Assembly (NCBI GenBank): GCA_963576785.1
Contig: OY756146.1
Coordinates: 1,054,001 to 1,118,000, forward strand
DNA from: Chlorophyllum brunneum
Lineage: Eukaryota > Basidiomycota > Agaricomycetes > Agaricales > Agaricaceae
Reading direction: 5' to 3'
DNA: 64,000 nt
Below, one piece after another: positions 43,965 through 56,407 of the stretch. Position 1 is the first letter of the stretch, and every line of letters starts with the position of its first letter. A model generated the notes under the pieces. That model did no database searches, had not been told where the DNA came from, and saw only the letters and a list, made by a program, of their open reading frames with translations. The position numbers were made by a program, and so were the translations under genes.

Positions 43965-45337
43965 ATGTTATCTCTACGTTTCTTCCTCCAAGCTGCAATC
44001 TCACTCTTTTCTATAATCCAAGTCCAAGCAATCACTTGGCGTGGAGCCGACTTTTCCTCTCTTGCCAACCTTGAATCATCTGGTCGTACCTACCGGGACA
44101 GTTCTGGTGGTTCCGTCACACCGTTTGAGAAAATATTGCATAACCATGGTGCGAATCTTGCGAGGATTAGGATTTGGACGAGTACGTCGAATTCGCAGTA
44201 TAGTTTGAATTATGGGCTGGCTTTGGGGAAGAGAGCTGCTGCGGCTGGGATGAGTATTATGGTTGATTTGCATTATAGTGATACCTGTGAGTAGTCTCAA
44301 AGTATTTTTTTTCCTGAGAGTGCGTTAGCTGAGCGTAATGTTTATAGGGGCGGATCCAGGTCATCAGTCCATTCCCTCATCGTGGCCAAAGGATCTTGAC
44401 GGATTGAACTCGCAAATCTGGACGTGAGTTCTCTTATCCTACATTGCTCTCGTCTGTATGCTAAAGAGTTTTTCGCAGTTATACTCGTGACGTTGTCAAT
44501 GCCTTTTCGAACCAAGGCACCCCTGCCCAATTTATCCAGGTACACAAACCCACTTCCAAACCCGGAAGCCCACTTCTAACAAACCTCTTCCCTCTCTACT
44601 CTTCTACAGATTGGAAACGAAATCAACGATGGCTTACTCTGGCCCACCGGCAGGATCTCAAGCAACGGATTCTCACCAGCTTCCCAACTTCTCCATTCAG
44701 CCGCCAATGGCGTACGCGCAGCCAATGGTGGTTCCAGCGTTAAGATTATGGTTCACATCGCCAATGGTTGGGATTCATCCGATGTCAACTGGTTCTGGGA
44801 TGGTATCTTCCTCCAAGGACAATTTGCCACCAGCGACTTTGACTTGTTTGGTTTCTCTTTCTACCCGTTCTACGGCACTGGTGCGACATATAACGCATTG
44901 CAGAGTACGTTGACAGGGATTGTCAACAAGTTCAACAAGGTATGTATTTTCGATCGACTTATCGTGGTATGTGTTGTAATGTCGAGAGTTTTGTTAGGAT
45001 GTGATGGTTGTTGAGACTGACTGGCCTGCTACTGGATCCTGCTCTGGCACGACCCTGAGCGAAAGGTCCATCCCTATTTCTACTTCTGGGCAAACGACAT
45101 GGGTTAATGGCATCAAGAACGTCTTGAGCGCATTACCGGGTGGTCATGGTGTTGGTGTCGTGTACTGGGAACCTGGATGGATCGGTAACGCTGGTTTGGG
45201 CTCCAGCTGTAACGTAAGTCTGGTTCATTTTTCTTGGGCAATGCGGAGACGAACTTATCTGGCATTTCACCCAGGATAACCTGTTGGTTGATGGGTCAGG
45301 TGTTTCGAGGAGTAGCATGTCCATGTTCTCTAGTTAA
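43965..45337 (+). CDS. Secreted arabinogalactan endo-beta-1,4-galactanase, GH53
   Basis: join(43965..44286, 44348..44423, 44479..44539, 44610..44939, 44998..45213, 45275..45337) gives 355 aa, the usual size. The enzyme cuts beta-1,4-galactan side chains of pectin outside the cell. The first ~21 residues are a signal peptide ending near IIQVQA. GADFSSL, the ARIRIWT segment, HYSDTWADPG, IGNEIN with the acid/base Glu, and VVETDWP with the nucleophile Glu are GH53 hallmarks. All six exons join in frame with standard borders, so the gene looks intact. Confidence 0.92.
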
Positions 45338-45703
45338 GAACTCGCTCAGTGTGATTAGATGACTGTAATGGTATGCATATATTGATACTATCGTCTATTC
45401 TTCATCAGTTTCTCAGTTGCAGTCAGGAGCTTACGCATGAAGTGATGCATGAGATCAAGTGTCAAGGGACAGTATTATGGCGCGTAGAACTGTTGCAGAC
45501 ATGAACATCCTCAGAGGCGGAACGGCACTTAGACCCCAACAGTCGTAAAGTGTACAGTTTTTAAATTCTATTAAGAACATAAAACTACATATTGTGCATG
45601 TGGATTACCAAGTGCATAATCATAACTAATTAACGTTTAAAGCTTCTATTGTAAACCCAGAAAATAATAATGATAAGAGTCGAAGAGCGAACGCATAGGA
45701 CAA
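45338..45703. other. Spacer between convergent genes
   Basis: 3' flanks of the GH53 (plus) and Clp1-like (minus) genes; AT-rich, no gene seen. Confidence 0.5.
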
Positions 45704-46568
45704 CTATGCTGAAGTCTGGACAAGACTGAGAGTCTGGTGAAGGGAGGCCCAAACACGCTCAATCATAGAGTAGAATGGAGCATCGATGACACCGAGCGCA
45801 CATGCATTTCCCCAGAGCCCATGCACTGCCAACAGGCGTCGCATGAGATTGGGAATATCCAGTGGCTGCGAAGAGGACGGCAGTAGGAGATTCTCGAGCA
45901 TCGAGATATTTTTGGTGTAGAGATATGTCTGGAGGTAGGGAAACATTGGAGGCGAAGGGAGGGCAAGGGGGACAACGGGGATGGAGGCTGGGCATGACGA
46001 TTCGGGAAGTTTGGGAAGATTGGCACAATGCGCGGAGAGAACAATTTCATGCGCCGGGTAGAGTGTCACTTTAGTCCTTGGGGCACTCGGGGTCGATTTT
46101 GAGGCGTAAACGGCGAGCATATGTGTGGGGGGGATGGCGTTCACGTAGTCGGTCGCGACAATCTCAAGTTCCTTGGGAAGGAAGCCAGAGCGCTGAATAG
46201 CGCTGGTTATACGTAAATCACGGAGACCAGCGAGCATGCTAAGCGACCAGATTAGATCATGTGAGAAGTCGATCAGAATCTACACACCTGTCCTGGAATA
46301 GAGGCAGCTTGTCGCGGATGTACTCGACGGGAGCCATGGGAGGCTCTGGGGCGGGGAGGGAGCGAGGGGATGGTGATGTGGCCGCCCTGCTGGCGTTGCT
46401 GATGGCAGACAAAGGGGTCCGGCGCTGCGAGACCATCATCTTGTGTTTGGCGGCTAGCCGAGTCACCAATGGGGCAAGCCGTCCGTTGCCCGAGACACGC
46501 CTCGTGCGGCGGCGCTGGCCGGAGGTGCACGTGGACACACCGGAGCAGGTCTGGCGGCGAGAGAACAT
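45704..46568 (-). CDS. Clp1-like protein (sexual development family)
   Basis: complement(join(45704..46238, 46288..46568)) gives 271 aa. The segment VEYIRDKLPLFQ, then ELEIVATDYVNAIPPTHMLA and a Pro-rich region with LYPAHEIVLSAHCANLP recall the Clp1 family, named after clampless1 of Coprinopsis, which is needed for clamp formation under mating-type control. This is recognition from memory and not a domain match. The N-terminus is Arg/Ser-rich and basic. The start at 46568 is chosen because a TATA box lies 86 bp upstream; an upstream Met near 46679 would put the TATA inside the coding region. The family gene in Coprinopsis is somewhat longer. Confidence 0.6.
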
Positions 46569-47501
46569 GTTGATGGGGACTTGCGCGGGGCGGGGGCTTT
46601 GCTTGGGAATTCGCTGGAGGGCGATTGGGGGCATTTGGACGGGGGCGCCCCCGTTATATACAGATACGACAATAGCCATCCCCGGTGAGAAAAGAAGCCC
46701 GGCCCATTCCCTTTTTCGGCCGGATTGGTCTTGACCGGCTCCCAAAATGCCGTTTTAGGAAGGCGGACACACAGAAAATGGATTGTGGGTGCACCAATCG
46801 CACACCAATCCAACCAGCTTTTGCCTTTCTTGGATACAATCAATGCGGATTGGTGACAACGAACAGTTTTGAACAATGACGATAGAGATACTGCTGTTGG
46901 ACCAATCCACCTGGAGTCCCATAGCATATATCTGATTCCTTGTCACCGTAGTCCCCACAATGTCCATCAGTCCATTTCTTTCTTCACCCACAAAGAATTC
47001 ATCATTCCCTTCCTGCCCGCGCACCTGGTTTCCATATCACTGTTGACAAGGGGAACCCTATCTTTATTCATTTTAGCCGCACATATCGGGTCAAACCTAT
47101 CGGCGCTATCACCAATCAGCCAGTCCCTTTGGGGTCGAGAAATATTACTCCAACATTGTTATGAATTTCGCCAGTGATGCAGTCCTGACCAACAAAGCGC
47201 TGCAGTGAGTCATACGATGACTGGCTGAGGAATCGGTCCCCAATGAGACTAAGCACGAAATATGATGCTGAGAATGGGCAGCACCAAGCATATTCGGGCA
47301 TACAGATAAAAGTGTGAGAAAAAAAATGATCCCCAGGTACTGGCTTCAATTTGGTTGCATTTGCAACGCCTACACCTTCGGGATCCGGCGTCGAGATGTC
47401 TGTGTGAACTGGCATCCCCCCACCTTATGCTTTACGGGGGAGAACGCGAACTAAATCCAAATCGCAATTTCTCAGCGCTTCAAACCCATCCCTGTCCCAT
47501 C
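46569..47501. other. Divergent spacer between Clp1-like and F-box genes
   Basis: About 930 bp. Apart from the TATA box at 46654-46660 nothing specific is seen; open stretches here are short and lack motifs. Confidence 0.5.
46654..46660 (-). promoter_or_regulatory. TATA box of the Clp1-like gene
   Basis: TATATAA on the minus strand, 86 bp before the chosen start codon, in an otherwise GC-rich region. Confidence 0.45.
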
Positions 47502-49459
47502 ATGGCTAGTAACACTCCCTCTGAAATCCTACATGATATCTTCGAAATATGCGTCAATGACCTCCGTCGGGATTACTCGCGCTTCCTTATGAGGAGGCAG
47601 GAGGATGTTCCCTGGTTCCTAGGCCACGTGTGCCATCTCTGGAGGGAGACTGCGAAATCCACACCTCGACTCTGGAACTATCTTCCTCCATTTAAATTGA
47701 CCGTTGAAACCGAATTCCTTGAGCATCATCCCATGTTTGAGGAACTCCTCAAGCGCTCGGGCACTCAGCCTCTCCACATCCAATTCGACTTTATGTCGTA
47801 CAACTGTCAGCTTGGCGTGGAGGTTATCCCCGCCCTGAGACCCTTGATCGCAACCTCTGAAAGATGGGAGGAGCTAACAATCAGGGGTCTTAGCTTGTGG
47901 AAGATGGACAACATTTTCTGTTCGACCAGAAGCTGCATTCCCAAACTTCGCCGAGTGCAGTTACTTTTCTACTTTGACGTCTTTGATCTCATAGGAGGAA
48001 GTTACCTGAGGGAATCACATCTGCACATTTTCGCAACCGCACCTGTACTCTCCGAGATCCTCTTTCACAACCTCTCCTCGAGCTTCCTACGCAGCTCTCC
48101 CATCGTTCCTTGGAAACAGCTACTCAAATACCAGAATGTGAATGGAGGTCGTGGTTGGTTCTATGAAGTTCTCAAGCGCGCAGAGAACCTTGAAACCTTG
48201 ATGGACATGCAGTGTAGTTACAGCGAAGGCGACCTACAGCCCATCGAGCACTTGCGACTTCGTCATCTTCAAGCCAATGTTGACAAGACCCAGGTGTCTT
48301 TCTTATCCTCACTCGAGAATTTGAAGCTACCTGCACTCTCGACCATCGTCATCACTTTCGACCTAATGACGACTTCCCTCGAGCTACACGCCGCACCAGT
48401 CCTTATGTCCCTCTTCATCCGTTCTCAGTGCAATCTGAAGACACTCATCCTTAGCCAAGGGCCTCTCTACGATTTTGAGGTTTCGGAGTTGCTCAATGTC
48501 GTCCCCAATCTCGAAACATTGGAACTTGGTGACTGTGTCAACCTTGATGCAGTTCTCTCGAAGCTGGAGTTCAAAGCGACAGAACCCACTCTACTTCCAT
48601 CACTATGTAGTCTTGCCTTCTTGTTTCCTACTATCCTGTACCCTCGACACATCAGGTCTATTCTGCGTATCGTTGAATCTAGAAACGAAATGATCATGAG
48701 TGGAGATGGTGGATCGTCTGGTCGTCCCTTCTGTCCATTGAAAAATATCCGCGTCACTATTCATCAACTCGACTTTCTTTACCAAGCGTGCTTGGATCTG
48801 AATGGAGAAAGTGGCATCAAAACATTAGCACCAGGCGACGGGGTACAGGTAAGCGCCCATTTTCTTGTATGTCTCGACAGCTCATTAAATTTTGGTCTAG
48901 TCTGGCACTGCCTTCGCACGGGGCGTCGTCCACAGTGAAGAAAGTCGTACAATATGGAGAAGTTTTTTTGGAAAGTTGTCGCCCTCAAAGTCATCAACTT
49001 GTCACACTGACAAAGAACGAGTGAGTCGTACTTCCCTGGAATCGACGAGCTCACTGAAACTCAGTGTTCGCCAATTTCAGGAACGTGAAGCTATGAATGC
49101 CATGCGTCTCGTGCATGTCAGTCTGTCCCAGTGCGACGACGATTCTGAAGGTTCTCCTGAATTAAACAAACTGTCCCGAATCTGCCAACCCCTGATCACG
49201 CAGCCTTCCATCCAGGCTTGTAAATGGATGTTGGTGGGAAAGAAGGATATTGTATATATTCATCCTGACCATGGTAAGTCACATAACTCGAACATCTCAT
49301 CCCTTTTGACGAGGCTGATCCAATAATATATCAACAGAACTGAGAGAATCTTCAAACAGTCACATCATTGTATTTGGCACAACCAATGGTTTGGATACGC
49401 TAGAGGGATACCGGGACGTGGAGGACATTGCAGAACGAAGCACCTGGTGGCATTCCTAG
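47502..49459 (+). CDS. F-box-like protein with leucine-rich C-terminal region
   Basis: join(47502..48848, 48901..49020, 49081..49273, 49338..49459) gives 593 aa. The N-terminus has a degenerate F-box (PSEILHDIFEICVND, then VCHLWRETAKSTPRLW), the Skp1-binding motif of ubiquitin ligase adaptors, followed by loosely repeated leucine-rich segments. Agarics carry many such genes; targets are unknown. The start at 47502 places the F-box at residue 6; an in-frame ATG also exists at 47355. The second intron is 60 nt with no stop, so retention would be tolerated. Confidence 0.75.
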
Positions 49460-49715
49460 TGCGTCACTGGTGATCGACCCTCGGGGTCATACTTCTACCT
49501 ATCCGATTTGGTTGAACGAACTGAAAGTGCGTCATAACTGCAGTTGTAATAGTACTTTTGGAACAACATAGAATGCGTATGGAACCGAAATGACAAATCA
49601 CATTTCCCAAGGACAGAGAGAAGCACCAAGAATAGGCACAAGGTCAGTGACGTAGATAGATAAATAATGCCAGGGGTCCCAACGATATCCCAGAGGCGAT
49701 TACCCACAAACCAGA

Positions 49716-51005
49716 ATGAGTGATGCAAGTACCGTGCTAGGTGGCTTGACTGCCCAAAACTTGTTCAATTTGCGAGGGGTCGTGGTCGTTGTGACTGGTG
49801 GTGCTTCTGTGAGTTTCTGCACGCAGATATACACCTGAACTGACCGCAGTGTATGGAATCCAGGGTATAGGTCTCATGATAAGCTCAACGCTCATGGCGA
49901 ATGGGGCCAATGTGTACATAATAGATATTGACCACGCACGCATTGACAGGTAAGCGAAGTTGTTCTCGCTGATAGCCATTCAACGAAATAGCGTATAATA
50001 GGATCCCGAAAGTATACAATGGGGGTGCTACACCTCAGATGGGTCGTTTGATCGGTGTTCAGGGCGACATCAGTAAAAAGGTCCGCTTCCATTCAACATT
50101 ACAATTGTGTACTCGCATTTAAGTGTTCTAGTCGGAAGCATCTCGTTTAGCTGCCCACATTTCTTCCCTCGAACCAAACGGTATCACTGCTCTCTTCAAT
50201 AACGCCGGAATCCTCGCCGGGAAATTCACACGCCCTGACACCACCACCAATCCCAATCCGACTGCACAAGATTTCGTTAAAGCATTATTCGATGATGTCC
50301 CTGAGGAAAGCTTCACGGATGTATACAAAGTGAACGCGGTAGGACCATATTGGCTGACTTTCGCATTTTTGCCATTACTTGAGAAGTGGAAGATTTCCCA
50401 AGCGGCTAACACACAGGGAGGTCAGCCAAATGGTGGGAGAGGTTTTGTGCCGCAGATCGTTATGACGAGTAGTATGAACGGTTGGACCAAGGTATGCATT
50501 CGAATGGTCTAGGTAGGTATGATACCACACTCTAATTATCCCCTGAAGGACCTCGCGACTTCGGGGTTGTCATTCCCTTATTCCTTTTCCAAGTCCGCCA
50601 TTGGACTTGGTACCGCCGCTCTCGCCCACGAGCTGCTACCGCTTGGGATAAGAGTGAACGGCATTGCTCCTGGTCTATTCCCAACAGAAGTATGTTTTGT
50701 TAGTTGCCTTGAAGTGCTCGAATAATACATCCCGCATCGTAGATGGCTGCTCCAGGAACTTCCAAATCACTTGGAATATCCACCACAGCAGGGAGAGAAT
50801 ATCCATTCGAATCACCTGCAAATAAGGGTGGTGGAACGAGGTTTGACATGGGTATGTTAGCCTTGTTCCTGATCTCCAATTGGTTCGTGAACGGGGAGAC
50901 TGTCTTAATTGACGGTGGCGTAAGTCTCTCAAACTTCCCTCCCAGCAAAATAAAGGCTTATGCGGTTTATTTCAGACCTTGCTTCGACACCCTTCCGCTT
51001 TCTGA
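49716..51005 (+). CDS. Short-chain dehydrogenase/reductase (classical SDR)
   Basis: join(49716..49808, 49864..49949, 50002..50080, 50132..50491, 50549..50689, 50743..50919, 50976..51005) gives 321 aa. TGGASGIG near residue 28 binds NAD(P), NNAG lies near 110, the catalytic Ser is in VMTSSMNG, and YSFSK carries the Tyr/Lys pair. The C-terminus has the usual NGETVLIDGG. All seven joins are in frame. Substrate unknown; no pathway partner lies next to it. Confidence 0.88.
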
Positions 51006-51271
51006 TCTCGTCAGTAACGGCTATCAGCGCTTCCTTTGCATGGACATTGAAACTAAAGATGGGGTTGTTAAAGCACGTGTTGGTAGCTATTGCATGGATT
51101 TGTTGACTTTAAGAAGGGTTGGGAGACTGTCCGGAAAAACAATAGGACATGCATATCCATATATAAAGGAGGTGTAGGTTTCGTCCGCTCAATAGTCCAT
51201 CTGCGACACCTCGAAACCCATATCCATCAATGCATCAGGTCGAGCAAAAACACAGGCGCCTATCGAACCGT

Positions 51272-51858
51272 TCACGCATGGACACCACATCTAACGCAAA
51301 CACGCTCCTTGTCACGGCTATATGGATTCAAATTGGTGTTTAGTGACCATTGAAATATTGCAGTCGTACAATGACCAGACTACTCACAGGTAACATATAA
51401 GACCGCAAGGAAACAGTGCCTGTAGAGAGTCAAGCAACGTTAATCGAAAACAAGACGAACATCCACATAATCGTCGCCTTACGATCGCCATTAATATTCC
51501 CATAACACCATGCCTCATCTCATAATGATGTTTCCCCTCTTTGCACAGCTTCGTTCCTTGAAACACGGAACTCGAGCATTATTTTTTGTTGTTTATTGAA
51601 ATTGGACACGAAGGACTCACCAGGGTCTCCGCCAAGGTTAGCGGGGTCAGGGGGTGGTGTAACACCGCGTCTATCAGCCTCGTCATTCATGGATTCCTCA
51701 CGCGAGGATCCTGGGATTTCTTGGAAGGGAGTGGGCGAGCGAGGATGACTTTGGCCTTCAACTTTCAGGTCGCTTTGACCACCAGTGGTTGTATTAGAAG
51801 GTGGAGCCAGAGTCGCAACTTTCTCAGAGTTCGTGGCAGTCTCAGTGTTGGTAGACAT
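51272..51858 (-). CDS. Small BRI3-like membrane protein 1
   Basis: complement(join(51272..51317, 51388..51419, 51483..51556, 51621..51858)) gives 129 aa. The N-terminal 80 residues are polar, Thr/Ser/Pro-rich. The C-terminal domain reads CKEGKHHYEMRHGVMGILMA, then ALFPCGLICYL, then CVRCG: two Cys clusters around one hydrophobic segment, as in brain protein I3 (BRI3)-type proteins of endosomal membranes. This family link is from motif layout. Inner exons of 74 and 32 nt recur in the next two genes. Confidence 0.65.
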
Positions 51859-52406
51859 AGGGAATGTTAGCTAGGTTGATTGAAAGAGTGGTGAGTTTTT
51901 GCGGATGAGGTTGGTGGATTGTTGTGTTCTGGAAGTGTGGAAAGTGAAGTGGTGGTGGTGAACGAGAAAGACGAGTGGAACAGGGAAACGAGGAAGGCTT
52001 TGTAGTGGTACGTTGCTACACGAGTGGAGGGTCTGGGCAAGTCTGAACGTGCGGACCATGCACCTCATTTCATACTGTGGCAGCTCCCTTACGAAGTTAT
52101 ATGTGTCAGTTAAACGCAAGCTCTAGTCTCCGCGTTCCTTCAAGGTGAGATCAGGGTCATGGGAGACGAAGTCTTGACTTCGACAATCTTCCTGAGCATG
52201 GACAAAGTGGTCGCACCCGAAACGGTCAGAACAATGAGGGACTGATGGTCGTTCTTGTTGGGGTCCCCAAACCAAGTCGGAGCCTATAAGCAGAAGTAGC
52301 AACGGACCTGGACCAATCTCGCAAAACTCAATTTCCAAATGAAGAGAAGATCGCACCAGCATAGATCATATTAAACCGCGAACAAAGCTAAAGAACAAAA
52401 GAAAGT
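51859..52406. other. Spacer between BRI3-like genes 1 and 2
   Basis: Presumed promoter of gene 1 and 3' flank of gene 2; no gene seen. Confidence 0.5.
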
Positions 52407-53113
52407 CTACGCCTTTGGGACACCACATCGGCGGCAAACTTCCTCGTTATCAATACTACATCACAGAAAAACAGTCCATCAGCGGGAGTTTTCGACTTCA
52501 GGTACGATGGGAGCCTACCACAGGCCAATTAGTCCACATGGGAAGCACACCTTTTAGACAGTCGTCAATCGTTCAAAGCAATTGCACTAAGGAGAACAAA
52601 AACTCACAATGGCAAAAATTATCCCAACGATCCCATAATTCGTCTTGAAATTATGCTTTCCTTCATAGCACATCTGCATTCCTAGAAAACATACAGTGAG
52701 TCTTCAGATATCGACGCACAGCTCGATAATGAGCGCGCACCGTAGGCATTATAATTCCCCATAGGACCAGTGTTATGTCCCGCAATACCAGATATCCCAC
52801 TTCTGCCATTACCAGGTCCACCGAAACCTTGGCCATGCATAGCAGCAGGGGCGTCTTGTGAGGTTGTCTGGGAGCGAGACTGCGGCTGCGGCGCACCCTC
52901 GGGAGGTGGTGACAAGTGAGAAGCAGGCTGTTGTTCCAGCTGCGGTCGAGAATCTGCAGGGTGGGTGTCCAAAAGTTCGTCCTTTTCTTCGTCTACCTTG
53001 TCCAGTGCTGAATATTCTGGTGGGCCAGAAGTCCCAGGTGGGGCAGGAAGGGGAGCGTCTACGGACTGCTTCTTTGGGGTTGGTGATGGTTGATTAACCG
53101 TAGCGCTTTTCAT
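52407..53113 (-). CDS. Small BRI3-like membrane protein 2
   Basis: complement(join(52407..52455, 52519..52550, 52608..52681, 52741..53113)) gives 175 aa. The N-terminal 125 residues are Pro/Gln/Ser-rich (PPEYSALDKVDEEKDELLD, then Gly-rich). The C-terminal domain is MCYEGKHNFKTNYGIVGIIF, VCFPCGLIGLW and CRRCG. Compared with gene 1 the first exon is longer, while the next exons are 74, 32 and 49 nt. Function unknown; a membrane-bound, possibly metal-binding tail is inferred. Confidence 0.65.
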
Positions 53114-53899
53114 CGTTATTCGTACCGGTAGTGGTCGATCAGAGAAAAAAGAGTATGGGGTGTTGTTTGTTGTGTGGAATTTTTTGAGTATGCTCAATCC
53201 ACTCTGGATATTTAAGACGACTCCAGTGATAACTGCATCTAATGTGGATACTTTATAGCCTCCAACCGCAAATATAGCATTTGAAAACGGGGTCAAAATC
53301 AAGAATTGGAGTATTCTTGCTTCAAATGTTGGAGAAAGAGCTTACATGTAACCCCGGAGCACGTAATTCATGATGCAGTCCGTCAACTTCGCTGCTAACA
53401 GTTCCTCCAGGGGTTCTCGGGTTGAGATCAAATCTTATGCAGAGGGCGATCGTAGTCAAGCAATGTTATTTTTAGCCATGCTTGCTTTCCATAAAGAGAT
53501 CCTTGTTAGGGGCGACCAACGAACATACAGGATTAACAGCAGACTGCGGGAAATGCGGTGTTATGTGGTCATCATGCGATCCCAAGAATGTTGCGGCTAG
53601 CACCTTTGAGTCAGACCGGGAACGACTGTTGGAGAAGACTTGACCGATTATCCCGTCTATATGGGCATTCGGAGCTCGAGATCCAATCCTACGTTTTTCC
53701 GGCGGTACGGCCAATTGTGGTCAATGAGGTGTGGAGTACGGTCCTTAGAGGAGAGTGAGGGAAGGCATGATTGTCAAAGATGTCCTAATCACAGAAACAG
53801 ATGTCACATTAACAGGCTGTATTAGTAAAGTACCGGGGAGTCCAATGATTTAATGATCGGCACACGAAAGGTTCTGACGGGAAGGCACGCGCCCCAGTT
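53114..53899. other. Spacer between BRI3-like genes 2 and 3
   Basis: About 790 bp; short open stretches only, no recognisable feature. Confidence 0.5.
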
Positions 53900-54412
53900 T
53901 TACGGTCGTCGTGCACCACACCGTCTACAAATATTCTCGACATCAATACTACAAATTACGACCCGTCAGCCAATCGGAAATTATTCTAATGGAAAAGCTT
54001 ACCAGAGACCTATAAGCCCACACGGAAAGCAAAACTACATTCCATTGATGAGATTCGAACAAAACAAAAAAAAAGCACATGACATACAATTGCACACAAA
54101 ATCCCAGCCAATCCAAATTCCGTCCGCCAATCGTGCTGTCCTCTCATACACATCTGCATCCCTTCAGTTGACATTGACGGCCCCTTAGTTTGGACAAGTA
54201 GCACGAATAACACGGGCCATACCGTAAGTATAACGTTGGTCTACGAAAATTCCAGGTGGGGGCGGCGGACCACCTGCGTATCTTGGAAGACGCTCACTAC
54301 TCGCACTCCATCTAGTCTGACCCATCTCCTGCTGCTGGTACTGCCCTCGTTGCTGTTGTTGCTCAGATTCATAAAGCGGGTAAGAAGGAGGGGATGCATT
54401 TTTCGACGCCAT
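53900..54412 (-). CDS. Small BRI3-like membrane protein 3
   Basis: complement(join(53900..53948, 54003..54034, 54088..54161, 54223..54412)) gives 114 aa. It begins MASKNASPPSYPLYESEQQQ, with a Gln-rich and then PPPPP stretch. The C-terminal domain is MCMRGQHDWRTEFGLAGILC, FCFPCGLIGLW and CRRCG. Exons 2-4 are 74, 32 and 49 nt, exactly as in gene 2, so these two are the closest pair. The start at 54412 is the first ATG giving the Pro/Gln-rich N-terminus; an upstream in-frame extension exists but would be unlike its paralogues. Confidence 0.65.
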
Positions 54413-54702
54413 TTTCCGGGTTGCTTTACGTTCGTCCTCCAACTCAAGGTCGGGAGAAGATGGGCTAGGGGTCAAGAGAAAGTAGATGGACTGGAGAAGA
54501 AGGAAGGTCCAACGTCCTACAAGCTTAAGGCGCAAAGTGGGGGGAAATGGCCTTCAAAGTTCGTATGTATGTTTCATTTTGCAGCTCTGTGGAGTGGGGA
54601 AGTATGAAATGAAACCAAGGCGGTTATGACGATATCAAGAGATAGGAGGTTTATCGTGAATCAAGCTTGGGCCTTAGAGGTACACAAGTACCAACTAGGT
54701 AT

Positions 54703-56407
54703 TCATAGCCACCTCAAGCCAGCATTCCGTCCTGCGAGTACGCAATCGGGAACGCTGACGCCGTCTACACCAGCTCCTATAACTTCAATTTTCCCACCCC
54801 AACCGCCCTCGCTGATGTCTCTTCGCAACATAGATCGTATTTCTTGCACACGTTCGCGGTGGCCTGGTGAATATGTCGGTATGCAGTTGGTGTTACGCCA
54901 TAGGCGGTAGTAAATCGGATCTGGGAGGGTACGGGAGAGGTGTATAGAGAGGTGTTTGAGGATGACGCGAATGTGATAGGGGAGGTCTATCTGCGTTGTG
55001 GCAGGAGATGGAAAACTGGTGGGAGTGCTTGAAGGAATATAGAGTGGATACGGCCCACCAAGCATCACGGTGACTTTCGTGTGAGTACCCTTGGTGTACC
55101 ATACCTCTGGCGTTAGCCCAGGCTCGTCTTGCTGTGAAGTAGAACATGAATCGAACACGACACCCAGGATCCCCGGGTGCGCGTCGGTCGCCTGTGTAGG
55201 GTAGCCTCCGCGGGGGCGAGGGATGAGGTACCCGAACCCTGGGGGATGTATTTGCGATGGAGATGCAGAGAAGACGAGATTGAGAACGTGTACGGAAGAA
55301 GATGCGTTTGTCGTTAGATGGGGTATGGGTGTGGTGACGTTTTGAGAGGATGGATATGGGGAGGTACTCCTGCCGTTTTGATGCTGGATTATGGTGTGGA
55401 ACGTCGAGAGCGGGAGGGCGGAGACGATATGAGTTGGGTTGGCAGTGGAAAGAGAGGTGCCAGCATTGTGCGAACGGAAGTACGAGAGCTGTAGCGACAG
55501 TTAGTTGGGTATATACGCGATAATATTACGGCGACATACCTCAAAAGTATGATCTTTGCGCATGAGCAGGCTAGATATTGGGCTCTCGCGGAATATCTGT
55601 ACGTTGGACCTTGCTTCGATGTGTTCTTCGAGTGCTCGGGTCAGCGCGGCAATACCATTCTTGAACGAGTAGACAGAGGCGTCCTTGAGCGTGTCACCAA
55701 GGTGCCCGATGTTGGGAACAGGCTGTGATAGGTCGGATTCAATACCTGAGTGGAGATCTGTTAGGGCTTGTTTGCGACCCTTGGGAGACCAGAAGGGCAG
55801 AGTGGCATGGGCACTAATTTGGCGCGAGTCGGCAGCATATATTCCATGAATAATTGCACTCCCAACAGCAGTCGCCATTTCATCCCCGAGAATGCGGGAA
55901 GCAAATGAATGTATGCTCTCATCTTGGCCGTCTGGTGCATTCTTGGAGAGGGAAAATCGGATTGGAGCGCGCAGGATTGGCCAGAAAAACTTTCTCATGA
56001 GTGGAGAGAAGAGATCGGGGCCGACCGTGTTGAGGCCAGAAACGCCTGGTACTTGGCCAGGAGGGATGTAGATGTAGCGCTTCTTTGCAGCGGTCGAGCT
56101 CTTGGGCACGGTGATGAGTTCATTCTCGATGGCAAGATTCCTGATCTACGGCGCTCAGAATGAGATATCTCGCTAGAGGCAACAGACGAACGAGCTCGAG
56201 GACAGCAGCTCCCTTGGGTCGTAGCGTGCGTGGCCCGCCTTCAAGAAGAATGCGGCGGCCGAGGATGTCGACGTGTTCTGACTGGGCCCATCCTCCGAGA
56301 CGGCTGTTCTTCTCAAAGAGCAGGACGAGTGCGGCAGGGAAGCGGTGGGAGAGGCGAAGGGCAGCAGAAAGACCAGCGAGACCCGCGCCGAGAACAGCAA
56401 TCTGCAT
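54703..56407 (-). CDS. HEM14: Protoporphyrinogen oxidase
   Basis: complement(join(54703..55488, 55540..56145, 56192..56407)) gives 535 aa, normal for the family. The enzyme oxidises protoporphyrinogen IX to protoporphyrin IX at the mitochondrial inner membrane, the second-last step of haem synthesis, using [19 protein letters not shown] at residues 4-19 is the FAD fold, GPRTLRPKG follows near 58-66, then TVPKSS, and [12 protein letters not shown] and GILGVVFDS are family motifs. The first intron uses donor GTTCGT and is inferred from frame continuity (AVLEL joined to [10 protein letters not shown]). It is divergent from the SWI3-like gene, 85 bp between ATGs. Confidence 0.9.

Noticed and set aside
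46568..46679. Longer Clp1-like start (Met near 46679)
   Set aside because: It would place the TATA box inside the coding region; the ATG at 46568 is downstream of it.
46261..46734. 157-codon plus-strand open frame over the Clp1-like gene
   Set aside because: GC-rich antisense shadow of the first Clp1-like exon; Arg-rich product without motifs.
47355..47501. N-terminal extension of the first F-box protein
   Set aside because: The in-frame upstream ATG adds residues unlike an F-box N-terminus; the ATG at 47502 puts the F-box at the very start, as is usual.
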